From NCBI GenBank assembly GCA_017562135.1, contig QEYB01000368.1:1426001-1490000 (forward strand): DNA of 64,000 nt, in the 5' to 3' direction. The translations under genes and the position numbers were made by a program. This DNA comes from Dipylidium caninum (lineage: Eukaryota > Platyhelminthes > Cestoda > Cyclophyllidea > Dipylidiidae). Shown here piece by piece: positions 9,774 through 22,738 of the stretch. Within the stretch, counting starts at the first letter, position 1; the number at the start of each line of letters is the position of its first letter. Below the pieces are notes generated by a model. The model was not told the origin of the DNA. It made no database searches and saw nothing but the letters and a program-made list of their open reading frames with translations.

Positions 9774-12700
9774 TCACACTGTCACGAGCTGAATCCTTGC
9801 TGTTGACGGCGACTTCGAGGGCCCCTCAGGGGCCTGCCTCGACTTGAAGTGCCACCACTTTGTCTTGGTTGTCTTTGCCTCCTCGTCGTATCCGTCACCG
9901 TAGAGAGCAGGAACCGCCTCCTCCCTGCGCCCATCCACCGCAGCGGCGTAGCGCTTTCGCAAGTCTCCAAGGCGCGGCCAAGGCAGTGGCGCGATGTCGT
10001 ACAAGAGGCGGATGAAATCCATCGTCTCCACACCCGGCCGACCAGTGCGACCAGCGATTTTTTCCATCCACTGATTCATGCTCGAGTAGAACATGTCAGC
10101 CGACGACAACTTCATTAGGTCCCTTGACGGTAAGCGTATAGCCATCTCAGGAGGCCATGGGCGTGGTTGTGAAGGACAGGCCTACCTCGCGCTATCGGCT
10201 GAGGTTCGAGTACAGAGTGCGTTCTCTTCAATCATTAACCAAAGTATTTTGTACATCCAACTGACTAGGTAGTTTGGGGATGCTTTTGAGGCGTCATCTC
10301 ACCAGCCAGCTACTCTCTCGGGGAGTGGCCCGCCCAGGTACTAATGAAACGCCCAGATAGCAAGACCTTTCGTTAATTGCTTCCCCATCCCATGCAGTTC
10401 GCTTCGATTCGTGTTCCCTTTTAGGGCTTTCTCACCCCCAAGTGGAGACGCTTCTGCCTCGGATACATGGTGCGTATTATGACGCAAAATTATACGCATT
10501 ATTTCACAAACTGTCCTCTCACCACTTTCTTAAACCATTCGAACCGCACTTGGCATTGAGACGTCACAATTAGGTTTAATCCTCCTGTCTGTGTGCCACC
10601 CTTCGAAAGCAAGGCAAAGTAAACACTATTTACATGAATGACATGGCTCTACTAATTGCCAAACAGGGCGATTACTTAAATCTTTCCATGGAAAATTTTA
10701 CTCAAATGACTCAACTTTCTTCTGGTCGAAGACTACCTGCTAAGTACCAGAATTTTAGTACTAGAAATCATTATTTTGACATGGAAAAGTTGAACGGTGA
10801 AGGAGGAGATAGAGAGGGGGACCGTGAAGGAGAACTCACTGCGAAAGAATCTCCATGACGACAAGCCCAGCTCTGAGTCCGACCTCGGAGCCTTCTAGAA
10901 GAACGGCATCCCATATTCGCAGGACAGTGCTCATGGGGAGGCAGGTGGAGAAGAGAGTCACAAACCATTGGATGGCAAAGAGATCCGTCAACGGCGGCCC
11001 GAACGATGGTCGATTGGCGGGGGTGACATGGAGGGCCTCAATTGCTAAAGCAGATCACATCAGAACTCTTCTCCATGGGTGAATGCTCGAAAAGGTGCCA
11101 ACCCGACGGTCCTCCTCGACGGTGGGGCTGGAACGCCTGCGCACTCATCCCGCTCATATTGGCGTGTACTTGTCGAATTACAAGTGTGTGAAAAGCCGAG
11201 GAGGAATGGATAAATTGCAATTTTTCCAATGTGCCGGACTGTTTTAATGAGTGGTGAAAAGTTATATTGCCAAATTCTCAATAACTTCTTCAATTGTCCA
11301 GGAGATAAGGGAACTCGCGAGAGAAATCAAATTACAAGTCACCAGACGCTAAGGCCATTCTTATGGCGTGGCTATGTGAGCGAAGATCTTTGGGTTCTCT
11401 GCAATGGCCTCTGTCTCGTCTCTTTGACAAATAAGCGCTTAGCTACCGCAGGTAAAACATCCCCATCCCTGCCCATCAACTCTGATTCCGTAGGGAATAA
11501 TGTGCAAGTGAAAGGCAAAAACCGCTCCAAATTTAGTATAAAAGAATTGTGTAATTAAGTTTAATACTCCCTGTTATGCTTTTCTTTGAGCTTCGAGACA
11601 CCAATGGGCAGCCAACCACGTGTTCGACTCAGAGAGGACATTTCGCTGAAGGGGTGCTGGCACAACTGCGTCCCGCTGAATCGGGGCGACCCGCCGACGG
11701 TGTGGGTGTGTGTGTGGGCAGGAGACCGACTGGACAAAGGCTCAGTTGACACGAGGAAACATTATTGCGACAGGACGTGAAGAAACTCACTTATGCTGAG
11801 CACCAGCATTGGTGCTCAGCTTGTTTGGGCCTTCTAACAATTCGTTCTCAGTTAGGTTGAGGGAAACGTGTACGTTAAGATGATGTCCCAACCTCAAGGT
11901 GCGCATATTTACATTGACAAATTTTATGGAAACACAGCCTCATGGATCATGGACCAAGGGACCTTAATCAAGTGCCGTCCGACCGGCCCGGCGAACAGTT
12001 ATGGTGAAGGGTAGGTGGGCACAACGAGGTGTGCCCAGAGACTTCCCATGCGGAAGCATTTGATTGAAGTGAGCACAGAAGTATCTACACAAGCACTAAG
12101 CAATTTCCAAGCATCAATTCAAAAGTGAATGGAAGGCCGCTTCGGAATATCTTTCCACTCTACCTGAGGTACCCATTGCTAGAACAGTAAAATCAAGTGG
12201 AAAGAGCACTAACCAGCGTTCCGTTGCATATTCTCCAGATGTGCTGCCAACACGGGCTGACGAAGGGCCAAGAGATCTCGAAAGACTGCGAGGTCCACTG
12301 AAAGGGCCTGAAGGTTTCTGGCGAAGTATGACTCAGGCAAAACATAGTCGATGAGGAAGATCATAACCTAGTCAAAAGGAAATATTCCCGAAATCAGCTT
12401 CAATGCCAATCGGCACGAGCACACTTAGTCCTGCCAACAAGACGTGAAAATAATCCCTGTTCTGTTTCAAGCCCCTGCACAAAGTTAGCGTAAAAAGAGT
12501 ACATGTGTGGATTAGCCTATAAACCACTCGTGTTTTAAATCCATTCAGTCGAAAAAACATGGCAGTCTATTTCTATCTCGAGCGCACACTGATTTGGAGG
12601 ATAATGCTCACTCTCCTCTAAGCACTTTGCGATGCAGGCAGGCACGAGGATATTCGGATTTGCCCCCATGTCAAATGATCAGAGCAAATCCAAGGTGTAC

Positions 12701-15700
12701 TCGCAGACACTCCATCACGCTCAACACACCGTACAATTCACCGGAGCAGGCTCGTCCTACATGGTGTTCGAAATAATGGCGATGGATATAGCGTTTTTTG
12801 CGGCGTAACACTTCGATCAGCGTTCGTGGACGATTTTTAAAAATGTCAGTTATCAAAGAGATCCACGACATTTGCACTCCTTGGCCGCGTCATCTCCCTC
12901 AAGGAATTCCCTTAAACGAAACGATACGGCGTCACTAACGGACTTTGGCAGCTCCAAAGCAGATCCAATGATTTGTGGCCGATGATGTGTCCAATTCTAT
13001 CCGATCTCAGCAAATCAGTTTCCGCTTTTTAGTCCAAAATGCACCATCACTGTTTGGGGAATACTGTATTGTGGTCGGCAGTCTTCAGCCGAAAATGCAA
13101 CTCGCTTATTTTCACGAAGCCTCAACATTCGAAGTTAACCCTTCTTTCGCATTTTCTCCATGAAAATTTAGGACTCTCCATTTTCTGATAAGTCGATTCC
13201 ATGAGATCAGAGCACCTTGTATCAAAAGAAGATGTAAATATCCACGCTCGAATGCTACCAAAATCATGAATCGACATGTTCCGCAAATAGAGGCCTTGTG
13301 TACTCACGCACAAGTCCCCTTTCTTCCCTCCTTAAGACATCCTCTTTGCACCATAGTTCTATACAATCTAATCAGGGGATCACGATTCGTCTTTCCGTGC
13401 GAACCACTATAAATTTCATGAAGTTTTTATCAGAAGCCCACTGCAGAAGGAAGTTTGACAAAGAATTTGAAAAGACAATATGAATTCAAGTGTAAGAAAA
13501 TGCATTTGAATTTCTCCAAAAATTCGCTTTTCCTGGTGGCGGGAAGGCTCCTCTCTGGCTTAACAGAGTGAAAAGACGGTGAGCTAGAGGTCACAGTGTC
13601 TGTCTGAGAAGTACCTTAAGAGCGGCCTCCTCGTCGCGTCCCATGACATTCAAGATGATGGAGGCTAGGATGTTGAAACCTTGACAATACCCAACCCTCC
13701 TGTTCCATCGTGCGTAGGCAGTTAAGACCCGTTTTAGCATTATACGATCCACCTCTGTGGCAACGATTATGCCGGAGCCGGTTCGATGGAGGTCCTTTTC
13801 GATTTGCCGTCCCAGTCGTTCCTCTGCCTCGGAGACGCGAGTGCTATGCGGCGCGAAGAGGGTCTTCGTAAGCTGGGACCAATTAATATGTTGTGAGTTG
13901 AGTTGATGGGTGGCCAGGAGAAGCCAGATGCGACTGCGAAACTGCGCCGGAATACCCTCCGGCTGTCGTGCCATTGCTCGCATTCCCTCTCGCCACTGGC
14001 GAAACGCCTCCTCAGTTTCTGTTGGCACTTCCATAAACTCCTGCCTCATTGCTGAGTGGAATAGACAGGAGAAAGAAGGCCAGGTAACACGAGCATCCAC
14101 TTATCACTGTACCTCGTCGGGTAGTCGCGATGAATGCTACCCAGTCTCCCAATTACGTCGGACTTCAATTCGGAGGAAATTCTGAAATCCCCCTCTATGT
14201 ACATTAATTTAGCTACTTTCCCCTTAACTTTACCATAAACACAGTAAATGAAGTTGTATGGAGAACAATTTGCATCTCCTCTAAGTGAGGTGACTTAGTA
14301 AGAAACTTTCCAGACTTGATATTATTATGAGTAAGCATGAATTTACTAGCAGTTACAGTCGCAGAAACCAAACGATTTCATCCAGTTCCTGTGATTAAAG
14401 TTAAAAGCAATTTTTATGAGAAACTTTTTTGAATGGTTTGTTATTTTATCCCCGTGTTTCATAAAAACCAATTCCACTTTATTGCTGTTGGCCAAGTGTA
14501 GACAGTAAAGTGTAATTTTAAGCAACATCTAAATTTAGGTTACACTACTTTACAGAATGGACCTTGTGTCAGTTTTCACGAAACAAACAACTACTAAATG
14601 TAATTCTGAACAATTTTAACAAGTTATTGCGTAAAATTGGTTTTGCACTACAATATTTTTAAGAAATGTCATACAAGACTTCTAACATGATAGTAGAATC
14701 ATAATCTCTGATTTAGAGACCGAACCCTCTCTAAGACCTGCCTCGAATGCATTGGGAAGAAGTTTGGGTTATGGCACAAACAGCCCAACTAACACGCTAA
14801 AATGGACGTCCCTTCCTCTGTGCGGCGGAGTCACAATTAGCCAGCGACGTGGTAATTTACCGTAGCGTGGGCAAACAGCAATGGAGCGTATCATTATAAT
14901 GAACGTGACCCAGAATCCGATTTCGGCTATAAAACTCACCAAATTAAATTCCTAGGTCAAAAAACAGTTAATTTTACAGCTATGACTTTGAGTTTGAAGG
15001 TTAAAATTATGCAGTGGATTTAATCAGTGGTTTGACGTGGAACTACGCCTTATTGGTTTAAAAAGTCAGCACTTTGAATGACACGCACAAGTAGGAGATA
15101 CGTAGTAGAAAATTGTCCGACTTATGGCAAATTTCGTTTAAAACTAAGCATTAATTATTTCTGAAACGCAGGAAGGGAGGTCACTACAAAGAAATTGTGT
15201 AGGATAGTCAGAGGTGGGTAGGTACGCTATGATTATTATCACTGGTAGTCGCTAGAGCGAGTAACTCTTGTGAAATGCTATTTCTCGAAAGATTTACTCA
15301 ATTCAGGAGGTACACTATGAGGTCATATAGTGATGCTTATTACCGTAAAAAACATTAAACTTAAAAACCGGGAATAGGAATGAAACAATCTAAAAAATAG
15401 GAGATGGAGGACTTCATAGAAGAGATAAGACCACAAAGTACTGGTTCAACTCACGTCTCCGTCGTCTCATGATTCGTGTTCCCGCTCCCGGCGTGAGAGA
15501 AGGTTTCAATAAGGTAATTTTGCGCCGCATCGGATCGCATAGTTCTACCGGCAAGTCTATAAATGACTCCTCCGTATGCCGTGCCTCCCCGTCTTTACCT
15601 CGGGTGCCGCGGTCACTATTCCTCTTATGGAGTTTACGCCCGCAGGCAAGCCACTGGCTGTCCGCAACCATCAGGAGCGATGAGTCACTGGAGCTACACC

Positions 15701-15731
15701 TTAGTTCTTCAAGCCTCACTTCGCACATCAT
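9774..15731 (-). CDS. TBC1D30: TBC1D30-like Rab GTPase-activating protein
   Basis: Exons read by phase: 15731-15455 (tentative first), 14051-13615, 12367-12214, 11044-10840, 10122-9774. All internal junctions agree in phase. The protein matches the TBC domain of TBC1D30 throughout: GIPAQFRSRIWLLLA, the arginine-finger block IEKDLHRTG, the glutamine-finger block VGYCQGFNILA, FLIDYVLPESYF, LQALSVDLAVFRDLL, PPLTDLFAIQWFVTLFSTC and ILRIWDAVLLEGSE-type sequence, then IAPLPWPRLGDLRKRY. Both catalytic fingers are present, so it should accelerate GTP hydrolysis on a Rab; vertebrate TBC1D30 acts on Rab8 and cilia. The last exon either stops at 9774 or splices at GT|GTGAGC (9778). The long serine-rich C-terminus of the vertebrate protein was not found. 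The first exon rests only on phase, an RRRR end and GC-rich context. Confidence 0.85.
11795..11820. repeat. Perfect 11-bp hairpin with 4-nt loop
   Basis: GCTGAGCACCA is followed by GCAT and then its exact reverse complement. It lies inside the TBC1D30 intron between the exons at 12.2 and 11.0 kb. The stem is short for a microRNA precursor. It could be a remnant of a small inverted-repeat element. Confidence 0.7.
13615..14051 (-). CDS. TBC1D30: TBC1D30 exon carrying both catalytic fingers
   Basis: The exon follows a strong acceptor (long pyrimidine run, CCACTCAG) and ends AAG|GTACTT. It encodes the start of the TBC domain, including the IxxD-x-x-R arginine finger (IEKDLHRT) and the YCQG glutamine finger. 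These are the two residues that make dual-finger TBC domains catalytic. Confidence 0.88.
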
Positions 15732-15779
15732 AGTAGGGTTGAGGTGTCTACTAGTCTGCTCGCTTACCCACACGCTCCT

Positions 15780-15930
15780 CCGTAGTCCTGCCGCGTCTGC
15801 GCGGCTGCATCAAACTTGCACGAATTCTCGCGACGTGTGAGCAGATAACGACTGCTGCGCAGCCAATGCGGAGAGTTAGTAACAGATGCGCGTGCAGCGA
15901 TTGGGCAAAACGGAGTGAGCCAATTAGGTG
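15780..15930 (-). promoter_or_regulatory. Candidate promoter of the TBC1D30 gene
   Basis: GC-richer DNA directly behind the tentative first exon. It has ATTGG at about 15898 (CCAAT read on the minus strand) and CCAAT on the plus strand near 15864 and 15919. No TATA box is evident. Confidence 0.25.
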
Positions 15931-16584
15931 GGTGGAAAGGCGCTAGTCATATGGCTTGAATCCGCGACTCCGTCTAGCAGAGTTAAAACTAGTCACATCG
16001 GCGAGATCATGCACATGGATGCTCGTTGCTATCCCCTTCCGCCTTGGGATTCACCCGTGTCTCGGTTTAAGATGAACACAAGGCGGCACACTTCAGCAGG
16101 ATTATATTGAAGTGACATTTAAATAATCTTAACGGACCGCTAACTCATCTCTCCAGACTCGGCTTGATTATCCATTTTTGAAGTCGATTAAACATGATTC
16201 TGACCCAAATTCATTAAACGACACCCAACCGACATTGTTACCATACCGCGCACATTACCATCCCCACAAACCAAGGCGACTCACGCCGCTACACGCCCCT
16301 GTCAAGCGATAAGCGACGCAAACGCCAGACCACTCCCCTCCCCCGACTGACTGTTATGTCCACTACCAAATCGCAACGGTAAAAACAGGTTACGCACCCA
16401 GCACCAGATCATGAAAGCACGGCCTGGATGGGAGACACCCTATACCTGTACCACCCAGCTTAGCCTCCATAAAAGAAATGCAGTATCTTTGCCGCGCCTG
16501 GTCAGACTATAGGACAGCCACCAAAGACAACGAGAGAGTGAGCAATATATCTTTTTTGTACATATAAAACAGGAGCGAGGGTGG

Positions 16585-17413
16585 TTATGAATGAGACCTA
16601 AGTTCTCTAAGGTGTTCAATGTACTGGGCAACGGTAGCACGTCCTGTCGCCCGTGAAAGAGAGTCCATAGCCTCTCCAGTGAGTAGCTTCTCCACAGCGG
16701 GTTTAGGTAGCGCGTCCTGCGACGAGTTATCAGTGAAAGCCTTCTTGAGGGTTGGTGTAAAGACTGGCATAAGCTGACTAGCGAAGAGCTTCGGAAAGTG
16801 TTGCCGACCAAAAGCGCGCAACAGCTCACCGCTTAATGATGGAGGACAAGTAGGTTGAAAGGAAATCTGCTTGGGAATTTAAGAAGGAAAAAAGAAAGAA
16901 TAAGCTGGGTTTGCTGGTGGAAGGAGATTCAGCCAAAAAAACACTTGCCTCAAGGAGAAGACCCTTGATAGTTGGACTCTGACCCAGGGAGAGAGTTATG
17001 AAATTAATAAAAAAATCTCCAAGGCGATATTTTACGCCATTTCCGTCGACTTGGAGCTTCTTATCGTACTCATAGACACCTTTCAGGAGACCCGGGAATT
17101 CTCGAAATGCTAAATCACAAGTAAGCATCTTGTCTGGCTCTGCATCGTTAACAACAAAGCAGGTAGCTGGGAAGTCGGACATTGTTAAGACTTGAAACGA
17201 CTGGTATTTCACTATAAGGGGGTTAAGCTTCGCCGGTAATTTTGCTCACCTTGGTCACTCAATGACCGATAGACGGAGCTCTCCATTTTAACCTTACCTA
17301 CTTCAACTGCCCCCAAGAGTTCCATTTCGCTAATCTTTTCATCCAGATTTTTTTTCTCTTGTGCCGGCACTCGGATAACTCTATTCAAGTAACCAATGTC
17401 CAGAGGACCTACG
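16585..17413 (-). CDS. MED20: Mediator complex subunit 20
   Basis: Exons 17413-17250, 17211-16949 and 16866-16585; phases agree. MED20 belongs to the head module of Mediator, which links transcription factors to RNA polymerase II in the nucleus. Matches to the family run from the N-terminal GYLNRVIRVPAQEKKNLDEK block (family MPVAEGKSVQQTVELL), through FPATCFVVNDAEPDKML and YRLGDFFINFITLSLG (family YQYCDFLVKVGTVTMG) to the C-terminal TVAQYIEHLREL (family TMVQYMELFNKI). About 235 residues are seen against 212 in human. Intron 1 is only 38 bp (GTGAGC...CCTTATAG). Intron 2 starts AG|GCAAGT, a GC-AG intron. The exon at 17413 begins mid-codon after TTTCAG, so the initiator ATG lies in an upstream exon I did not find. 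Confidence 0.87.
17212..17249 (-). other. 38-bp intron in MED20
   Basis: Donor AAG|GTGAGC and acceptor TTATAG|TG are separated by 38 bp. Removing it joins two conserved halves of MED20 in frame. Confidence 0.8.
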
Positions 17414-19285
17414 CTGAAATCCCGGGCATTCTGTGATTTTATGTGGATATGCTAAAAACCTAGAGAAGGGAACAAATACTGTGGAACATCTGTGTGGGAA
17501 ATACGTTTCGGTTAAACAAAAGAAATTAAAGGTAAGGTCAGGGGGCACAAAAATGAGGAAGACAAAAAATAGATGCGTTTGTTCATGGCTTACAGTCATG
17601 AATAAACATATGAATTTAAGTCATGGAGCCAAAATCCACGAAAAGCAGCTAAAAACTTTGAAAGTTTTGGAAAGTTAGCCAGCTAGGGAATGGGCAACGC
17701 AGCTCGACGAAGCTCATGATGATAAAAACTCTTGAAGCAAATTGTAAAAAAATGGCATGGCAGTTTATATGCTAATCAAAAGTGAAGATAGACACCAGAT
17801 CATGTAAAGACACTTTAGGAACTATGAGTATGATGTTCAAATCAATCTTTTGTGACTACGGCGCGTGCGATTTGCTTAAACCCATACATTTTCCATTTGC
17901 AAGCGCATATAACAAGTTACGTAACATTACTATGTGCCAAATTAACGAATAAAAATGTACCGTCAAAGATTCTGACCAGTAAAGGGGTACAACAACGCGC
18001 GAAACCCCAGCGCCGACCACTTCGACAAGGGCGGTCCGAGTCGCCAATCCGCCAACAAGGCGACAAAATTACTTAGATACTGGCAGTTAGCCAAAGTTAC
18101 CTCTCTTATTTTACAAACAAGCATTTTAACTTCATTTTCGTAATTTTTTAAATAATGGTTGTGGCGCGAATTATGAATGTAAGTCATATTTGAATTGTGT
18201 TATTATTTAACTATAACATAACAACTTACTTCATCAAACTTTATTTGGTCTCTGCAGCCGAAATGTCGTATCTTGGACATCTGACACAGGCAGCCGTATA
18301 ATTGTTTTTACATTTATCTACAATTGAGAAGAACCCTAGTCTGGTCATTTTTGTGTAAGCCGCCCCGGGCAGGGTGGTCATGTGAGTAAAATTTCACTAA
18401 ACATGAGTAAAATTTTCTGTTTCTACTTCAATTTACATTCATTTTTGTACAGCAACCAAATTTGGGACAGAAAAGCGAGCAGTTCTAAAAAAGGGTTTCG
18501 CTTATATGTCCATGGCGGCGGAATCCACCTACTTGAAGTAGTTGGTGTAGGCTATTCTAGTGTAATGTAGTCAAAACACACTGCTGTACCTTTCAAATAG
18601 GTTATACTCCTGGCAGCTACACTGGAGAGTAAATATTTTTCACGAATTTTTCTCACTAGTGAGGAAAGCAATTGTTAAAACGCTTCTGTGGCGTTAATAT
18701 TGAGAACCGTAAGGCGGCGTGTGTACAGAAACAACCTAAAATTCTTACTGAAAAAATACGAAAAAGAAATTGGGGTTCGTTAAACACATTCAAATTTGAT
18801 TTAATGTGTGCAGCCCCCAAGCCTACATTCTTTGAGGCTTGAACTAGACTGTGTGCCCATGTTCACAGGATCTCGATCCCCCTGTTCATCTACAATGGCA
18901 TTGCTTCAGGGCACGACTCATTTTTTTATCTCATTTGATCCTCAGCAGATGTCGAAGAATCGTAGGAGAGTCTGTCACCACTCATGGGTGACATTGATGA
19001 CTCCTTAAGATGTTGCTCGGTCCTCTTCAAGCACTCTCTCATAGACTAACTTGAGTTTTTCCTCTGTGGACAGCATTCTCCTAACTGTTCTCTATTGTGC
19101 TAAAGAGGAGGAGCGGGAGGGCTGACAGTCCCACTGTCGGTGTTACGTATTCGCGTGTTGTATACGAGGATTGCCTAAACTGTGACTAGCTACGAATGTC
19201 GTGTGGACGTGCCACTTTATGTCATTTGTAGTGCATATGATGTGAGTGATTGTCACTGTGGAGAGTTGGATAAAAAAGGTTAATA
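17414..19285. other. No supported gene; AT-rich spacer
   Basis: AT-rich DNA between the 5' end of MED20 and the 3' end of the TRIM gene. It should hold the missing MED20 first exon and promoter, but I cannot place either. Open frames here are short and unrecognised. Near 18380-18415 a GAGTAAAATTT element occurs twice. Confidence 0.45.
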
Positions 19286-19288
19286 CAC

Positions 19289-19294
19289 TTTATT
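19289..19294 (-). terminator. Polyadenylation signal of the TRIM gene
   Basis: AATAAA on the minus strand lies only 17 nt after the stop codon at 19312, giving a very compact 3' end. Confidence 0.65.
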
Positions 19295-19311
19295 TTTTTG
19301 ATCTCGTGGGT

Positions 19312-22300
19312 TCAAGGGCCGCGGTTATCGCTGAAGCGACGGTGAAGAGGTTTCGACACTTTTATCGGTGTTGCCGTATCAACGGCACCGGTAGGTGCTG
19401 GTAGACCAGTCGCATCCGACATTTCTGGAACGTCGACAGTGCTCCAACGTTCCTTCAGTTTCCTACGCAATCGCGCTCTTGTCAGATTGTCCATAGCGGC
19501 GAAAGCAGCGTCTTGGCCAGACTCCTCGATGTCCTTGATAGCGAGGAGGTAGCTGTCAACCAAGTCGACCTGTTCGTCGCCGCCGAAGGTTATAGAGACG
19601 TTTACACCGCGCGGGCGCGTATTGGTCTCCTGGTTGAAGAGCGGCACCCCTTCCGTGTTGATGGCCCGGTGGCGCACCTGCCTCACCACTGGCGCGACAT
19701 TTGCCTCACTCGCAGTCTCTTTCGTCGTCGGCCGCGACGTCTCATCTGATTGCAGCGTCCGCTTGTCCGTCTGCGTTCCCACTGACTTTCTGTTTCGTTT
19801 AATTGAATAAGCCGCTTAAGTGAGTAAAGGAAAGGTCACCTGAAAAACCTATGAGATTCCTAAGCATCGGATGTTTAGACAGACACTAACGACAATATTA
19901 CTGTCGTGTAGCTCGTCGAAACGTTTATTGTTAACCGGTGGTCATGAGAAAATGCCCGATCCAAATAATTCCATTTCCAGCGAAACTAAGATGCACAGAA
20001 TAGGAAATCGAGGCAGCCACTCTCAAAGGAGGATAGTAGAACGTCGCATTGCAACATATTCGGGCCTGCCGGAGTCCTGATTTTCAGTTTGATGGGGTAA
20101 AAAACATCGTTTTCTTTTACCTTCACTGGGATTATTTTACTTATTTCTCCTACTGTCTTCTGGCCATCTACATAACCGTTGCCAACAGTTCATCCCGTTA
20201 CGACATCGGGGATAATCAACATCCTTTGAACACGGCGCTAAGCCTGGTAATGCTAAAGCGGTTTGCTTTTGGGAGGACTCTGTCTTTTCTATTTCTCCAC
20301 CATTTCGCTGGACTCTCTAGTGTCAAGGTAACGAGAAAGCGCCAATTTCCTACCCGAGAGGGTGCGACGTTTTGGGTAGAAGTTGTTTGCCCTGGCCTCC
20401 GTCGGGGTCCTCGGGAATGAGGAGATGTCCAAGGCAGAGGGGCTGGGCGACGAAGAGGATCTTGGGACAGGTGGTGGAGGGGAGAGTGCCAGCCACCTCT
20501 AGTTGCATCAGCTTGCCCAACTTTTCCTTCAGGTCGCCGCGAGTGTGGAGGAGAACGTTGAGGTCCTGACCCTCCAAAAGTTCCACCACCTCTGCGTGCA
20601 CTGCCTCAAGGTGTGACAGCTGGCACTCCCACTCTGGCGCCCGTTCTATTGTCTGCATCGTCATCCTGCCAATTCGGTTGTGAAGTTGTTCTATCAGCGT
20701 GTCCTCCTGTCGGTGGATCTGAGCATGCAACATGCGGACGTTCAGTCTACCTCCTGACTCGCCCATAGCCAGTCGCATGCAATAATAAGGAGTTTTTCCT
20801 GCTGGACCACTCAAAGGCTTCCCTCCCTTGCACTTCCTCCCTAATTCCGCGGCATCTTCTTCGCCCTTCCTGTCCCTTTAGAGTGAACAAATCCAACTGG
20901 CTTGGGGGAGGTCAGTACCAAGCCTCCTTCCAAGCCCGGCTGCAAGCACGCGGAAGTGGTGCTAGCAAGTGTGATCACGCTTTCTTGCCTGTTCCCACTG
21001 TAACGAGTAAAGTGTGCGTCAAATTGACTCTAATATCGCGTAGGCCAAGGGGAAAATGGAAAGAGAAATCCCCTTTAATGGGTTAAGGCCGGTTCGAGGG
21101 AATCAGCGTCTCAGAACGAAGAGTGGAGGGTAAGGAGAAGAGTCGGTTAAAAAAGTCGACCGCGGTCCCTACGGCTAGGCGAAAAAATGGTTTGGAGATT
21201 TTGCGTCCTACATCCCTTGCTGTGAGAGGAGACAGAAAAGAGACAGAGGGTGACTCGGTCGGAGAAGAGGTCCGCGTACTCGTCCCGTGATGCCTCGTAT
21301 GCCATTCCACCCATCTCGCCTCTCGCCATCCATTAACTCAGTCGTCGCCGTCCCTTCGGTTCGCTGCGCTTGCGAAAGGAGGATCTCAGCAGACAATGGT
21401 ACGTTTTCAGCCATCATTTAAGCTAATGCACATTAATTTGGAGGCGACTACCTCGGAGACTCCGGCAGTAGTCGCCTTCGCATTTTTGGTGAGCAGTATC
21501 TCCTTCCATTGGTAATGTCGCCGGCGGAGTGCAGAAGATTGCCAGAACTCCCTTGAGCAAACTATTTAACTCAGCTCCTCGCACTGAAAAAAACTCTTTA
21601 GGAGTGGGACCTCGAAATGGTGATAAGTGGGCGAACAAGCAACCTCGACCGGGTTGTGCAAAGCTTACTTCGTCAATTGCCTTGTCTGCACATTGCCGAA
21701 CGTCGCGCTCCACTTTGTGGACCATTTCAGCCGCGTCGTCGATGACTGCCAGCCACTGACGAGTTTTTTGGATGACCGTTTGGGTTTCATTCACCTTTCT
21801 ACGGAGCTCCGACCGCAGTTTCTGGATGGCCTCTCCGAAGCTCTTCATCTCGTGCTCGCGGTGATCGTTAAAGGTGCAGAGAACGCAAACGCAGATGGAG
21901 CACGCCTCGCAGTAGAAGCGCACCGGTTCCTCCGGATGCGCCTTGCAGGCTATTGCGCTTTCCGTTGCCAGGTTGAAAATCGCATGGTCCTTCGTCACCC
22001 TTATTTCTCTGTGCCGCTTAACGCACTGATCGCAGAGCAATTTGCCACAGTCGAGGCACTTCGAGGTGGCCTTCGGGGCCGCCGATATAGCCGCTGAGTT
22101 CGCACGCTGGTTTGGCGCCTCCACACTTAGGGTATTGCGACTGGCCGACGGAGTGGAGGAGCGTCCGCGGCTAAATCGGCCGCCAAACTGGCCACATATT
22201 TCACATTCTCCATAGCCAGAAACCTCGACTTGACCCAGTCGCCTAGGGTGGTGGCCGCCGAGCGAGCCACACACGGAGTCCTCCTCGCTCACCTCGTCCC

Positions 22301-22738
22301 CGGGCCCGGGAACGTCGTCCAGCTCTGTAAACCGCGCGGGGTGTCTCGCCCGCGAAAGCATGTCTGCGAGGCCGGAGACGAAGAAATTGTCGGGCAGTTT
22401 CCTCACACCGCCAATGGGTAGGTTGGTTCTTTTGCGGCACAAAGGACACGTGAAGTGGTGATAATCGGCGGTCTTGTTGTATGTCACCTCAGCAGAAATG
22501 TGGTTTTCTATACACTTTTGACAAAAGGTATGCAAACACGCCAACGACTTCGGCCTGTCGAAAGAGTCCAGGCATATTTTGCAGATGAGGAACTCATCGT
22601 GGATCTGTTGAGCAATTTCCAAGGATATAGCGCTGAAGAGCGGGAAGCGAGCGGCAATGCTCGGCACCTCGGAATGGTCATTCTCCTCGTGCTCCGTGCC
22701 CGGATGCGTGGTCGATGATGCCGCCGAGCCGGAATGAC
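19312..22738 (-). CDS. TRIM-family RING E3 ubiquitin ligase
   Basis: Exons 22738-21669, 20718-20354 and 19789-19312, phase-consistent. The first follows a long pyrimidine run and CATTCAG. In order: a C3HC4 RING (CKICLDSF, CLHTFCQKC, CPLCRKRTNLP) with a longer loop before the last cysteine pair; two zinc B-boxes (CEICGQF with CLDCGKLLCDQC-x3-H, then CKAHPEE with CEACSICVCVLC and HREHE); a coiled coil crossing the exon 1/2 junction (IQKLRSELRRKVNETQ to LHNRIGRM). This is the RBCC layout of TRIM E3 ligases. About 637 residues are seen. The C-terminus lacks any NHL, SPRY or filamin domain that I can recognise and ends in an unknown exon. The start codon must lie in an upstream exon, since no in-frame ATG precedes the RING. 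Confidence 0.83.
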
